Source: Patescibacteria group bacterium (lineage in GTDB: Bacteria; Patescibacteriota; Microgenomatia; UBA1406; GWC2-37-13). From it: a DNA stretch of 64,000 bases. Numbering within the stretch: position 1 is the first letter of the stretch; every line of letters starts with the position of its first letter. Positions 19,598 through 27,998 of this stretch are shown here, piece after piece. The stretch is taken from positions 1-64,000 of the forward strand of contig JAMCTE010000012.1 in assembly GCA_023381015.1 (NCBI GenBank), written 5' to 3'. The translations under genes were made by a program, and so were the position numbers. The notes below the pieces were generated by a model. The model ran no database searches. It was not told the origin of the DNA and was given only the letters and a program-made list of their open reading frames with translations.

Positions 19598-19619
19598 GGA
19601 GGCGCAGGCATGCGCCTCC
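19598..19619. other. GC-rich perfect hairpin
   Basis: GGAGGCGCA and TGCGCCTCC form a 9-bp perfect stem around a 4-nt loop. No T-run follows, so it is not a standard terminator. It lies 38 bp before the second hydrolase gene. Confidence 0.5.
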
Positions 19620-19656
19620 TGCATTATGGAGAATTAGATCATATGATTACATCTAT

Positions 19657-20226
19657 ATGAGAAATATTTTTATTTTTCATGGCACCGGAGGAAGTCCTGA
19701 TGGGAATTGGTTTCCTTGGTTAAAAGAAAAATTGGAAGAGGAAGGGCTGCATGTCATTGTTCCAAAATTCCCTACTCCAGAAGGACAATCATTATCAACT
19801 TGGCTCAACATATTAAATAAATATAAAGAATATATAAATGAAGAAACGATTTTTGTTGGCCATAGCTTAGGAGGCATGTTTTTACTTAAAGTACTTGAGC
19901 AATTGAAAGGACATGTGTCGGCTGCTTTTTTTGTCTCTGCCCCGGTAGGTGTCAGGCCGATAAAATATTACGACAGTGATTATGCTTTCACCCATTTTGA
20001 ATTCGACTGGCCGTCAATAATCCACAAGGCAAAAAAATTCCGCGCATATCATTCCGACAACGATCCGTATGTTTCTTTGGGAAACGGAAAAGAGCTGGCA
20101 CGACGATTGGGGATAGAGCTTACTTTCATACCAAGCGCAGGCCATATAAACGCCGAAAGCGGTTGGATAAAATTCGATAAACTTTATCAGGATATCGAAA
20201 TTGTTCTGAAAAGTTATATGGCTTAA
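19657..20226 (+). CDS. Alpha/beta hydrolase, RBBP9/YdeN-like, second copy
   Basis: A 189-residue paralogue of the gene at 18952: IFHGTGGSPDGNWFPWLKE (oxyanion region), nucleophile elbow FVGHSLGGMFLL, an Asp in YHSDNDPYVS, and a His in IPSAGHINAESG, so the full Ser-Asp-His triad is visible. The ATG at 19657 is preferred over an upstream GTG because the GTG frame runs through a GC-rich hairpin, and TATGAT lies 10 nt before the ATG. Codon use changes part-way: AT-rich at the start, more GC-rich in the second half. Confidence 0.83.
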   Translation: MRNIFIFHGTGGSPDGNWFPWLKEKLEEEGLHVIVPKFPTPEGQSLSTWLNILNKYKEYINEETIFVGHSLGGMFLLKVLEQLKGHVSAAFFVSAPVGVRPIKYYDSDYAFTHFEFDWPSIIHKAKKFRAYHSDNDPYVSLGNGKELARRLGIELTFIPSAGHINAESGWIKFDKLYQDIEIVLKSYMA

Positions 20227-20245
20227 AAAGTTTCAAACCCTGACA

Positions 20246-20272
20246 CTCCACCAGATATCGGACGGTATTTAA
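20246..20272. repeat. 27-bp diverged repeat after the second hydrolase, copy 2
   Basis: Begins CTCCACCAGATATCGGACGG, a transition-only variant of 19541-19567. The remaining bases to 20383 hold no gene that I can see. Confidence 0.45.
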
Positions 20273-20383
20273 CAAAAAGACATAAATTTGTATCTTGCGT
20301 GTCCTGGAGAATAAAACCGCAGACTAGTATAATTTTTACACCTCAGAGGTGAAAATAGGTGGAAATAAACGGATCCTGGAAAA

Positions 20384-21049
20384 TTAAGTTTTAACTATAG
20401 AATATCTTTTGAAGTAGGGGATAAAGGTCGGGCCCTCGACGAACTCAAATCCAGAAGAAATTATATTATTCCTCATTTCCTCGCGGGTATGCCGGTAAAC
20501 AGTCACGCCCAACCAGACTCTTCCGGTCCAAACTTTAAACCTGTCGACATATTCCTGAAATTTCCATCTGGAAGAGGTTGCCGTTGTAGTGATGAACCCA
20601 TCCTTATTGAGGATGTTTTTCCAAACCGCCAAAAGTTTTTTTAATGATTTATTGTCAAAAAACTCGAACAAACCGTCCGTCTCTAACCAATCGATAGAAC
20701 CGGGTTTAATGATTTGATCCAATTCAAGCGCGTTTGTCTGTTTAATCTTTACATTCAGTTTTGGAAATTTTCTAGAAATCATTGTTTTTACGGCATCGAT
20801 CTGTTCCTTGCCTAAATCAATTATCCAGACCGCTGGATTTTCATTTCGCTTGACGACAAATTTTATGTACTCTTCGGCAGTTGCTTCGTTGCCGACACCA
20901 CACAAAAGACAGGTAAAATTTTTCTTTTTGAAATCAGGTTTGAACCGGAGTTTTCCAAAATCATCGATCGACTTATCAAGCACCCATCTTATGTATACCC
21001 GCCAGAGGGGATTTCCCAGAACCAAACCAAAATTTTTGTAATAACTCAT
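20384..21049 (-). CDS. Class I SAM-dependent methyltransferase-like protein
   Basis: 221 residues. The Rossmann-type pattern is visible as CLLCGVGNEATAEEYIKFV (glycine-rich motif I at about 46-64), VWIIDLGKEQIDAVK (acidic residue after strand 2), and WKNILNKDGFITTTAT (late strand 4/5). Motif I is degenerate compared with GxGxG, so SAM binding is likely but not certain. TATAAT lies about 9 nt before the ATG. The methyl acceptor is unknown. Confidence 0.6.
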   Translation of the reverse strand: MSYYKNFGLVLGNPLWRVYIRWVLDKSIDDFGKLRFKPDFKKKNFTCLLCGVGNEATAEEYIKFVVKRNENPAVWIIDLGKEQIDAVKTMISRKFPKLNVKIKQTNALELDQIIKPGSIDWLETDGLFEFFDNKSLKKLLAVWKNILNKDGFITTTATSSRWKFQEYVDRFKVWTGRVWLGVTVYRHTREEMRNNIISSGFEFVEGPTFIPYFKRYSIVKT

Positions 21050-21102
21050 CTTGTTTTATTATATACTATAAGGAACTAAAGTTTCCGGCCCCTAGGCCCC
21101 GT

Positions 21103-22029
21103 ATGAATAAAAAAACCGCACCGAAGATAAAAAATATCGCCATCGTCCTCGTCGTCATTTCCGCTTTCCTTAATACAACGATGGGAATCTGGGTCAGGAT
21201 CCTCGGCAGCCATTTCGCCAACTTCCAGCAGATCTGTGCCCGGTCCCTGATGGGGGGCCTGCTGGGACTCATCGTCTACACCGTCGTCCGAAAGCTGAAG
21301 TACAAGGATTTCCTGAAGATGACGGGGAAAGACGCCTTTTTTATTTTGATAAGGACCCTTTCTCTGGTCGTCGGCATCGGCCTTTATACCTATGCGATCA
21401 GAGCGGGCAATTTTTCCAACGTCAACATGATCTACGCCCTCCCGACGACGGCGATCCTCGGAGTATTCATCCTCAAGGAAAAGTTGACCCTGATGAAATC
21501 TTTGGCGATCGTTTTCGGCTTTATCGGCATAATGTTGATTTCGGTCAAGAGTCTCGGATCGGTGACGGTATTCGGCTTTGGCGAACTGGCGGCTTTGGCA
21601 TCAACATTCTTCTATTCTTATAACTATATCACCAGAAAGTTCATCTCCAAGGCCGTCAACAACGAAGAAATCGCCGTCATTGGTGCTTTGTTGTTGGGGA
21701 TAATCGCTTTTGCCATCTCGGTCTTTTCCGGAAACAACATCAATAACTTTTTCACTATCGACTGGACGATCGCCCTCACGATCCTTGCCGCCGGCGTCAC
21801 TTTCATCCTGATCGGCGTCCTGAATAACTACGGCTTCCAATACCTGGAGGCGATCACCGCCAACAACCTTTTCACTCTTGAGTCGCTGTTCGGACTCCTT
21901 ATCGGGGTTTCCCTTTATCGTGAGCCGCCAACGCCGGTCAGCTTGGTCGGTGGGATCCTCGTCGTTTCTTCGGCCTTATTGGCCAACTATTCGGAAAAAT
22001 ACGAAATCGAGAATGAGATGGATTTATAG
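21103..22029 (+). CDS. EamA/DMT-family transporter
   Basis: 308 residues with ten helices in two EamA repeats: NTTMGIWVRILGSHF in the first helix-loop, YALPTTAILGVFILKEKLTL after helix 4, and the matching ESLFGLLIGVSLYREPPTP in repeat two, which are standard EamA landmarks. It has a longer leader than most backbone genes: a TATACT box at about 21063 is some 35 nt from the ATG, and the leader contains a GGCCCCTAGGCC dyad. Substrate unknown. Confidence 0.85.
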   Translation: MNKKTAPKIKNIAIVLVVISAFLNTTMGIWVRILGSHFANFQQICARSLMGGLLGLIVYTVVRKLKYKDFLKMTGKDAFFILIRTLSLVVGIGLYTYAIRAGNFSNVNMIYALPTTAILGVFILKEKLTLMKSLAIVFGFIGIMLISVKSLGSVTVFGFGELAALASTFFYSYNYITRKFISKAVNNEEIAVIGALLLGIIAFAISVFSGNNINNFFTIDWTIALTILAAGVTFILIGVLNNYGFQYLEAITANNLFTLESLFGLLIGVSLYREPPTPVSLVGGILVVSSALLANYSEKYEIENEMDL

Positions 22030-22050
22030 AAAAAAATCACAAAAAAACAA

Positions 22051-22731
22051 ATGATACACGTGATGTTTGACATCGACGAAACGATGGTCTCGATCAAAAG
22101 GGGACTGAACGCCAAAGCCTCGAGACTGATGTTCAAAAATGTTTTCGGCGCCGATACCGACGAGGAGACCGTCGATAATTTTTCCAAAACCGAATCGTGG
22201 ATAATAAAAGCCGTCCTTGACAAAGTCGGCATCAAGATCGATCGGGTCCCTGAGACTGCCTATAAAACGTGGGCCGAAGAAACCCTGAAAATGTTGGCGG
22301 ACGATCCTCCGAAAGTCTTGCCGGGTATACGAGAAATCCTCGACGCCCTGTCCAAAAACGAAAACGTCCAATTATCTCTCCTGACCGGCAATTCCCCATG
22401 GAGGGCGGATGCCAAGATCCACGCCGTCAACTTATGCCAATACTTCACGTCTCAGGATCACCAACTGAGAGGCGTCTTCGGGGATATGGCCGACGAAAGG
22501 GAAGAGTTGATCAAAATATTCAAACGGAAAAATAAAGGAGACGATAAAATAGTCATCGTCGACGATTCGCTCATCGGAGCCAAAATGGCCAAAGACCAAA
22601 ACATCCCTTCGATACTGGTCTCAACCGGTAAAATCCCGAAATCCGAATTGGAAAAATATTCGGAAAACGTCTTTGCCGATTTTGGAGAAAACCGGTGGGA
22701 AAAAGTGATCGGAATCATCGGAAACCTCTAG
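22051..22731 (+). CDS. HAD-superfamily hydrolase
   Basis: A phosphatase-type HAD protein of 226 residues. Motif I is MFDIDETMV (nucleophile Asp and acid-base Asp at residues 7 and 9), motif II is LLTGNS, the motif III Lys is in the IKIFKRKNKG region, and motif IV is IVDDSLIGAKMA. The cap spans about residues 15-90. It starts 21 bp after the EamA stop and is probably cotranscribed. Substrate unknown. Confidence 0.85.
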   Translation: MIHVMFDIDETMVSIKRGLNAKASRLMFKNVFGADTDEETVDNFSKTESWIIKAVLDKVGIKIDRVPETAYKTWAEETLKMLADDPPKVLPGIREILDALSKNENVQLSLLTGNSPWRADAKIHAVNLCQYFTSQDHQLRGVFGDMADEREELIKIFKRKNKGDDKIVIVDDSLIGAKMAKDQNIPSILVSTGKIPKSELEKYSENVFADFGENRWEKVIGIIGNL

Positions 22732-22803
22732 GCTCCAGGCCTAAATACAAATCATCTTCCACCGTATTGTAAGGAAAAACGTGCCGTGTTAGAATAGCTG
22801 GAT

Positions 22804-23661
22804 ATGCCTTTCGAACTTTACGCCTGGATCGCCACCTTGTCTTCGGGTTTGGTGGCCGTTTCCCAGAAACTGACGAGCAAACATTCCATCTCCAATCCAT
22901 GGCTCTTGAATTTCTTTTTTACTCTTTTTATCCTGGTGTTTTTGGTTCCGTTGGGACTCGTCAACCACGTCGGACTGCCACGCGAATGGGGCAACATCTT
23001 CCTGTCGGCTCTTTTCGACGAACTTTTCTGGATACTTTTCATCATCTCCTTGTATAAGCTCGACATCAGCGTCATCAGCCCTCTTTTTAATTTCCGATCG
23101 ATATTCAGCGTTTTTCTCGGCGTCTCTTTCCTGGGGGAAGTCCTGAAAATGCAGCAGGTTTTATTGATCGGCCTGATCATAATTTCTGGTTTTTTTGTGG
23201 CCGTTGACGAAAAATTCAAACTGACTTCATTTCTCAAACCGGCTATCGGCCTGGTATTGACCGCTATGCTGGCTTTGGCTCTCAATGGATTTTTTATCAA
23301 CAAGGCAGCCGTACATAATACTTTTTGGCAGATCACCGTGTGGGAAGTGGTCTTCTCACAGCTGATCCTTATATTGACCGTTCCGCTTTTCGTCAAGGAT
23401 TTGCCCAAGGTCAGATTCAACCAGTACGCGATACTTTTTTTCATCGCCCTTCTTGAAGTTTTCTACAAGCTATCGGCCAACAAGGCTTTTTCATCTAACT
23501 TGGTCATCACCGCCGTCATCATATCTCTTCCGGCATCGATGATCATCGCTTTTTTGTTTTCCATCTTCGCCCCAAAACTACTGGAAAAACATCCTCTTAA
23601 AGTTTATCTTATTAGGTTCATCGCTGCCGGCCTGATGATTTTCGCATCCCTGCACCTGTAA
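22804..23661 (+). CDS. EamA/DMT-like ten-helix transporter
   Basis: 285 residues, about ten helices in two repeats. The N-terminal ASKHS-type loop is KLTSKHSISNPW, and the repeat-ending loop SFLGEVLKMQQVLL corresponds to the EamA GE motif after helix 4. The second repeat is less conserved. TAGAAT at 22790-22795 ends 9 nt before the ATG. Third DMT-like gene of the window; substrate unknown. Confidence 0.78.
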   Translation: MPFELYAWIATLSSGLVAVSQKLTSKHSISNPWLLNFFFTLFILVFLVPLGLVNHVGLPREWGNIFLSALFDELFWILFIISLYKLDISVISPLFNFRSIFSVFLGVSFLGEVLKMQQVLLIGLIIISGFFVAVDEKFKLTSFLKPAIGLVLTAMLALALNGFFINKAAVHNTFWQITVWEVVFSQLILILTVPLFVKDLPKVRFNQYAILFFIALLEVFYKLSANKAFSSNLVITAVIISLPASMIIAFLFSIFAPKLLEKHPLKVYLIRFIAAGLMIFASLHL

Positions 23662-23731
23662 CCGCTATTCAAAGAAGTCAAAACGATTTGCTTCGTCTAC
23701 AAAACTTAGAAGGTGATACTATAATTAACTC

Positions 23732-23863
23732 GTGACTAAAGCAAAATCTATCCGATGCGGTCGAGGACACCTCTTCGATAAAAACCGATATCCGACCTCG
23801 AGCGGCACGGCAGCTTTCAAGAGGGAAATATCCCAATACAAGAATGCCAGGGGATCGGTTTAA
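23732..23863 (+). CDS. Tiny 43-residue protein with a Cys-His motif
   Basis: A GTG start at 23732 lies exactly 7 nt after TATAAT (23720-23725), the leaderless spacing used by neighbouring genes. It reads KSIRCGRGHLFDKNRYPTSS, then a Lys/Arg-rich tail ending ARGSV. The CxxGHxFDxxxY pattern resembles the start of short zinc-ribbon proteins, but the second Cys pair is missing. It could be a degenerate remnant. A hairpin follows directly. This is the only coding candidate in the 279-bp gap 23662-23940. Confidence 0.45.
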   Translation: MTKAKSIRCGRGHLFDKNRYPTSSGTAAFKREISQYKNARGSV

Positions 23864-23889
23864 TTCCCGTTGGACAAACCGATTCCCTT
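23851..23889 (+). terminator. Possible stem-loop terminator after the tiny ORF
   Basis: GGGATCGGTTT pairs with AAACCGATTCCC with one bulged base. The stem overlaps the stop codon of the 43-residue ORF. No T-run follows directly, so function as an intrinsic terminator is doubtful. Confidence 0.35.
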
Positions 23890-23940
23890 CGGGTTGATTA
23901 AAAAAATAGTCCTTTTCCGTGTCAAGGAACTTGAAAGATA

Positions 23941-24627
23941 ATGGAAAAACTAAATGAAACCCTTAACCGAATATTCCAAATTCTCGCCATGTCAAAAAAT
24001 TTGGATTTGGACGGTTGTCCTGCCAAAGTGGAAAAAACCCGCCTCATGACTGCCGTCGGGGATGCGTCCGAGCTATTGTCAAACAGGAAAAGCAAGTTGA
24101 ATGATCAATTGATCGATCTGAATTTGCTCAAAAATCTTTTAGTCTATTTGGACAAAAATGGTCTGATCGTCAGGCTGAATCACGTAGGATTCGGTTATAG
24201 GGTAGATTCGCAACAGGAAGAAAAACAAAGGCTGATCAGACTGGTCAAAAAAACCGACCAGCATCTTTATGAAGAAGAGTCCAACGATTTCGCCTTGTGG
24301 CTATTCTTGGGAAACGTATCTCAATGGGAAAAACCTTTGATCGAATTCGTTCCTGTCGAAAAAAACGACCCCATGTCCGATTACTTCCTGCCGCATATTC
24401 AATTTGACATTGATACCAAATTAAACGCCGACGAAATCGAGGATACGGTAAAAAGAGTTTGCCATAATTTGATTCAACCATATCGTATCGTCGTGATTGA
24501 CGGGATCACTTACGTCGTAAGAAACCGTCTCGGCGTAGTTGACGGCGTCAATATTTTTTTGGATCTGGCGACACGATCAAGAAACGTTGAGTATCATCGC
24601 AAAAACATATTGAAACGAATTAGCTAA
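23941..24627 (+). CDS. Hypothetical cytoplasmic protein
   Basis: 228 residues with no signal peptide or membrane helix. The N-terminal half is helical and charged (LNETLNRIFQILAMSKNL, QLIDLNLLKNLLVYLDKNG). The second half alternates strands and helices, with the hydrophobic motifs FALWLFLGNVSQWEKPLIEF and PYRIVVIDGITYVV. It loosely recalls a vicinal-oxygen-chelate fold, but metal ligands are not convincing. I do not recognise the family. It lies between the EamA cluster and the alcohol dehydrogenase paralogue. Confidence 0.6.
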   Translation: MEKLNETLNRIFQILAMSKNLDLDGCPAKVEKTRLMTAVGDASELLSNRKSKLNDQLIDLNLLKNLLVYLDKNGLIVRLNHVGFGYRVDSQQEEKQRLIRLVKKTDQHLYEEESNDFALWLFLGNVSQWEKPLIEFVPVEKNDPMSDYFLPHIQFDIDTKLNADEIEDTVKRVCHNLIQPYRIVVIDGITYVVRNRLGVVDGVNIFLDLATRSRNVEYHRKNILKRIS

Positions 24628-24669
24628 TTTCTAGACGCTCGTTACTTCGTTGTTTTGATAAAATATTCT

Positions 24670-25680
24670 ATGCAGATAAACGCCTGGGCGGCATTAGCAA
24701 AAAACGCGCCTCTTACTCCTTTCGTTTATGAAAAAGAATTGACGCCGGAAGACGTCTTGATAAAAGTCAAATATAGGACACTCTCAAATAGCGACGTCTT
24801 GTTCATCGGCGATTTTTGGGGAAACACCAAATACCCTTTGGTGCCTGGCGAGGATATCATCGGAGAAATCGTTAAAAGGGGAGATCGAACAAAAGGATTG
24901 GAAATCGGCGACGTAGTCGGAGTCGGCTACCAGGTATATTGTTGCGGTTTATGCGAATGGTGTAAAAGTGGACTGGAGCAATTTTGCCGGAAGCAGAAGA
25001 ACCTGCGCATCCATGAACACGGCGGTCTTGCTGACTTCATGATAGTCAATCATAAATTCGCCTTCAAAATCCCTGAAAATCTCCAAAGGCCCGAGGCAAC
25101 TCCGCTTTTTTGCGGAGGACTGACCGTCTATTCTGCGATCATTAATAATGGTGTCGCAAAAGACATGAAAGTGGGAGTTGTCGGTATCGGAAGGCTCGGA
25201 CATCTGGCTTTAAAATTCCTAAAAAGCATGGGGTGCCAAACATACGCGTTTACCTCAAACACCGATAAAAAAACCGATTTGGCAAAAAAAGGATATAATG
25301 TCATCGATCCCAAAAACGACTTTACCGAATACAAGGAATCGTTTGATCTTTTGCTTTATACGTCGACGGCCGACTTGGACTGGAATAAGTATTTGAGCTT
25401 GCTCAGACCGGTCGGAAAAATATGCTTGGTCGGTTTTCCACAAAATAGAGTACAGTTTTATGCCGGTCTGTTGAATGATTATTCGAGAAGACAGATTGTA
25501 GGAAATTTTATCGGCAGCAGAAAAGACATGATTGACATGATCGGTTATGCGTCAAAACACAAAATTTTAGCCGACGCGGAAATCTTCCCTTATCAAAAAT
25601 CAAACGAGGTATTGAGCTTGGTTCGAGACGGTGCTATTCAATACATATCAGTCATTACCAAGTTAAAGGAGATTTTGTAG
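24670..25680 (+). CDS. Zinc alcohol dehydrogenase-like protein lacking catalytic zinc ligands
   Basis: An MDR/CAD-type oxidoreductase of 336 residues. The structural zinc loop is intact (CCGLCEWCKSGLEQFC) and the nucleotide-binding GVVGIGRLGHLALKF is present. At the catalytic site the usual C-G-x-C-H-S-D is RTLSNSD (residues 36-42) and the usual GHE is GED (60-62), so two of the three catalytic zinc ligands are gone; the third, FCGGLTVYSA, remains. The ATG at 24670 is chosen because TAAAAT at 24659-24664 ends 6 nt upstream. It probably binds NAD(P)H but catalyses something different, or is a pseudoenzyme. Confidence 0.8.
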   Translation: MQINAWAALAKNAPLTPFVYEKELTPEDVLIKVKYRTLSNSDVLFIGDFWGNTKYPLVPGEDIIGEIVKRGDRTKGLEIGDVVGVGYQVYCCGLCEWCKSGLEQFCRKQKNLRIHEHGGLADFMIVNHKFAFKIPENLQRPEATPLFCGGLTVYSAIINNGVAKDMKVGVVGIGRLGHLALKFLKSMGCQTYAFTSNTDKKTDLAKKGYNVIDPKNDFTEYKESFDLLLYTSTADLDWNKYLSLLRPVGKICLVGFPQNRVQFYAGLLNDYSRRQIVGNFIGSRKDMIDMIGYASKHKILADAEIFPYQKSNEVLSLVRDGAIQYISVITKLKEIL

Positions 25681-25711
25681 AATCGATTGTTAAACTTGTT
25701 ATAATCTATTT

Positions 25712-25933
25712 ATGAAACTCGGAAGATACCTCCATTACAAAAATATACTAGTCGAAGTCATCGGCACTGCCCTCCACAGCGAAACTCTGGAAGAACTGGT
25801 CGTCTACAAAAAACTCCAAGCGTTCAAGGGATATAAAAAGGGCTCCCTCTGGGTCAGACCGAAAAAGATGTTCTTGGAAAAAGTCAAAGTAAACGGCAAA
25901 CTTGTTCCCAGATTTAAATTCGTCGGCAAATAA
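25712..25933 (+). CDS. DUF1653 domain protein
   Basis: A 73-residue protein that is almost entirely the DUF1653 domain: RYLHYKNILVEVIGTALHSE, LEELVVYKKL, LWVRPKKMFLEKV, VPRFKFV. Relatives are small soluble proteins of unknown function, often near nucleotide-metabolism genes. TATAAT at 25700-25705 ends 7 nt before the ATG. The NUDIX gene follows after 7 bp, so the two are probably cotranscribed. Confidence 0.85.
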   Translation: MKLGRYLHYKNILVEVIGTALHSETLEELVVYKKLQAFKGYKKGSLWVRPKKMFLEKVKVNGKLVPRFKFVGK

Positions 25934-25940
25934 ATATCAG

Positions 25941-26423
25941 ATGATCACCTGCAGTTTCGAAAACGGCAACAAAACTTCGCTCCGTCACGTCACCGTCAAC
26001 GCCATCGTTGTCAAAGACGACCGTGTGCTCCTCGGCAAAAGGGGCAGCTTGAACGGCAAACCGATCCTGGAGTCGGGGAAGTGGGGGCTGTTGGGCGGAT
26101 TTTTGTCACGCGACGAAAACCTGGCCCAGGCGGTCAAACGCGAAGTTATGGAGGAGAGCGGTTGGGAGATCACCAACCTGAAGCTGTTGATAATAAACGA
26201 CAATCCAAACCGCCCGAAAGAGGACAGACAAAACGTCGACGTTATCTTCGTCGCCGACGCCGTCGGAAAAATCAAGGCCGGGGACGAGGAAGTCATGGAG
26301 TTGAAATGGTTTCCCGTCGACGAGCTGCCGGGTAAAGGCGAGATGGCCTTCGACCACGGGTACGACATCGAAATCTACAAACGGTATCTTAAGGAAAATT
26401 TTCCCCTGCCGGTTTTTGGTTAA
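25941..26423 (+). CDS. NUDIX hydrolase
   Basis: Hydrolyses a nucleoside diphosphate linked to another group. The 23-residue Nudix box is intact: it begins GGFLSRDENLAQ and continues AVKREVMEESGWEI, giving G-x5-E-x7-REVMEESGW. Strand motifs VTVNAIVVKDDRVLLGKRG and WGLLGGF precede it. The ATG at 25941 (160 residues) is chosen because the longer frame overlaps the end of the DUF1653 gene. Substrate unknown; housecleaning of damaged nucleotides or NAD-type compounds is common in the family. Confidence 0.9.
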   Translation: MITCSFENGNKTSLRHVTVNAIVVKDDRVLLGKRGSLNGKPILESGKWGLLGGFLSRDENLAQAVKREVMEESGWEITNLKLLIINDNPNRPKEDRQNVDVIFVADAVGKIKAGDEEVMELKWFPVDELPGKGEMAFDHGYDIEIYKRYLKENFPLPVFG

Positions 26424-26464
26424 AAACCGCTGGTATAAAGGAGTAAATGTTATAAAATAAGGTT

Positions 26465-27304
26465 ATGAGCGGATTGGCGAAATTTTTCGACACTATCAAG
26501 AAATCGATCTTCGACTTTTCCTCTTACCGGGAAATCGGACAGAAAAGTTTTTGGTCTGCCTACAAATACCAACTCCTTTTTCTGTCGGTTTTCGTCATTA
26601 TTAAATGTTTCCAGATTTCCGGCATCTACCTCGTCAACCGGCCCCACATCCAACCGTCCGTCAACCAATTCCTGGCCTCGGCACAAAACTTTTATCCGGG
26701 CAACCTGAAAATCAAGATCGAAAACGGCCAGCTATCAACCAACCAAAAGGAACCCTATATCTTCGACGCCTACCAGAAACTCAACCACCACCTTCTGGTG
26801 ATCGACACCAAAGGATCGATTGAGAACTATCCCAACTACAACACTTATATCCTCGCCACGAAAAACGCTTTGGTCTATCCGTCGCAGGTCAAAAACAACG
26901 TCCAACAAACCAGCGTTTTCTACTTCCAAAACATGACCCAGAACGTCACTCTTGATAAGAACGTCTACCTGGCCTTGCTGGAAAAAGTAAAACCATACGC
27001 CCTGCGGGCCATTAATTTTGTCGACTCGATATTTTTGGCCTTGTTGTTCTTGTATTTGGTTTTGGCGCCTCTTTTTTGGTCCAGCTCGATTATGACCGGA
27101 CTTTTTGTCTTGATATTTTTGGTTTGGTTGGTCAACCTGATCTTCAGAAAAGGCTTCGGTTACTGGTCACTTTACAAAATGGGCATGTATGCCGTCACCC
27201 TGCCGGTCATCATCAACGAAATCTTCAAGCTGTTTTCCGTCTCGATTCCCGGCAGCTACAGTCTGCTGTTTCTCCTTTTCATGATGGTGGTAATATTTTC
27301 TTAA
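26465..27304 (+). CDS. DUF1189-like membrane protein
   Basis: 279 residues. An N-terminal amphipathic segment (FFDTIKKSIFDFSSYREIG) and a helix at about 35-55 are followed by an extracytoplasmic domain (about 60-175), then three to four C-terminal helices (about 190-279) with the turn FGYWSLYKMGMYAVTLPV. This layout matches DUF1189 proteins, whose role is not known. A TATAAA box at 26451-26456 lies 9 nt before the ATG. Confidence 0.65.
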   Translation: MSGLAKFFDTIKKSIFDFSSYREIGQKSFWSAYKYQLLFLSVFVIIKCFQISGIYLVNRPHIQPSVNQFLASAQNFYPGNLKIKIENGQLSTNQKEPYIFDAYQKLNHHLLVIDTKGSIENYPNYNTYILATKNALVYPSQVKNNVQQTSVFYFQNMTQNVTLDKNVYLALLEKVKPYALRAINFVDSIFLALLFLYLVLAPLFWSSSIMTGLFVLIFLVWLVNLIFRKGFGYWSLYKMGMYAVTLPVIINEIFKLFSVSIPGSYSLLFLLFMMVVIFS

Positions 27305-27322
27305 TTTGTTATCATTAATATT

Positions 27323-27772
27323 ATGAACATCGGTATTTTTTATGCCACCTATTCCGGGGGAACCCAGGCCGCCAGCGAATTTTTATCCCAGACCCTCCAA
27401 GCCATGGGACACCAGGCAACCGTCAAGATGATCAACGAAGTCACTTTCGAAGAAACGCTCAATTTCGATCTGACGATCTATTCTTCGCCGACCTGGGACT
27501 TCGAAGGAAAAGAGGGGCAGGCCCACCAGGATTTCATCGCCTTCATGGAAAAATCAAAAGGCAAGTCCGCCGCCGGCAAAACCTTTGCCGTCTTCGGGCT
27601 GGGGGATTCTTCCTATGCCCATTTCTGCAGCGCCGTCAATATCATCGAGGACTTCGTCAAAGCCGCCGGAGGAACGGTAAAAAGCCCGTCCCTGCCGATC
27701 GACGGCTACCTTTTTGACACGGAAAAAAACAACGGCCTTATCACCGAATGGGCCAAAAAAATAACTTCATAA
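27323..27772 (+). CDS. Flavodoxin
   Basis: A small FMN electron carrier. The phosphate-binding loop is YATYSGGTQAA (residues 8-18, T/S-x-T/S-G-G-T), the flavin-stacking 60s loop is SPTWDFEGKEG, and the 90s loop is FGLGDSSYAHFCSA, all in order. Length 149 is typical of short-chain flavodoxins. TATCAT lies 8 nt before the ATG. Its redox partner is not in the immediate neighbourhood; the flavinylation operon at 57-60 kb is the only other obvious flavin system in the window. Confidence 0.92.
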   Translation: MNIGIFYATYSGGTQAASEFLSQTLQAMGHQATVKMINEVTFEETLNFDLTIYSSPTWDFEGKEGQAHQDFIAFMEKSKGKSAAGKTFAVFGLGDSSYAHFCSAVNIIEDFVKAAGGTVKSPSLPIDGYLFDTEKNNGLITEWAKKITS

Positions 27773-27879
27773 ATAAGCCTACCTTTCCCTTAACTGGCAG
27801 CGATGCTATAATATAAGAAATATAATTATCGCGGCATGACTTTACGAGTGGATAGCTGCGATACAAAACAGGAAGATTG

Positions 27880-27908
27880 TTGGGAAGGAACCTTCGGTTC
27901 CATCCCAA
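27880..27908. other. Strong hairpin in the leader of tRNA-Leu
   Basis: TTGGGA-A-GGAACC, loop TTC, GGTTCC-A-TCCCAA: two 6-bp stems separated by an A-A mismatch, ending 5 nt before the tRNA. A TATAAT at 27807-27812 would make it part of the tRNA precursor. No T-run follows. It may guide 5' processing. Confidence 0.6.
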
Positions 27909-27913
27909 GGCTA

Positions 27914-27998
27914 GCCGCAGTGGTGAAATTGGCATACACGCAGGATTTAGGATCCTGTGCCCTTATACGGCGTAGAGGTTCAAGTCCTCTCTGCGGCA
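27914..27998 (+). tRNA. tRNA-Leu (TAG), insertion site of the conjugative element
   Basis: Acceptor GCCGCAG pairs with CTGCGGC. The anticodon arm is CAGGA-TTTAGGA-TCCTG with anticodon TAG. A class II variable arm is present, and the T-arm is AGAGGTTCAAGTCCTCT. The discriminator is A and CCA is not encoded. Its 3' end doubles as the left attachment site; the recombinase ORF ends inside the tRNA on the opposite strand. Confidence 0.95.
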
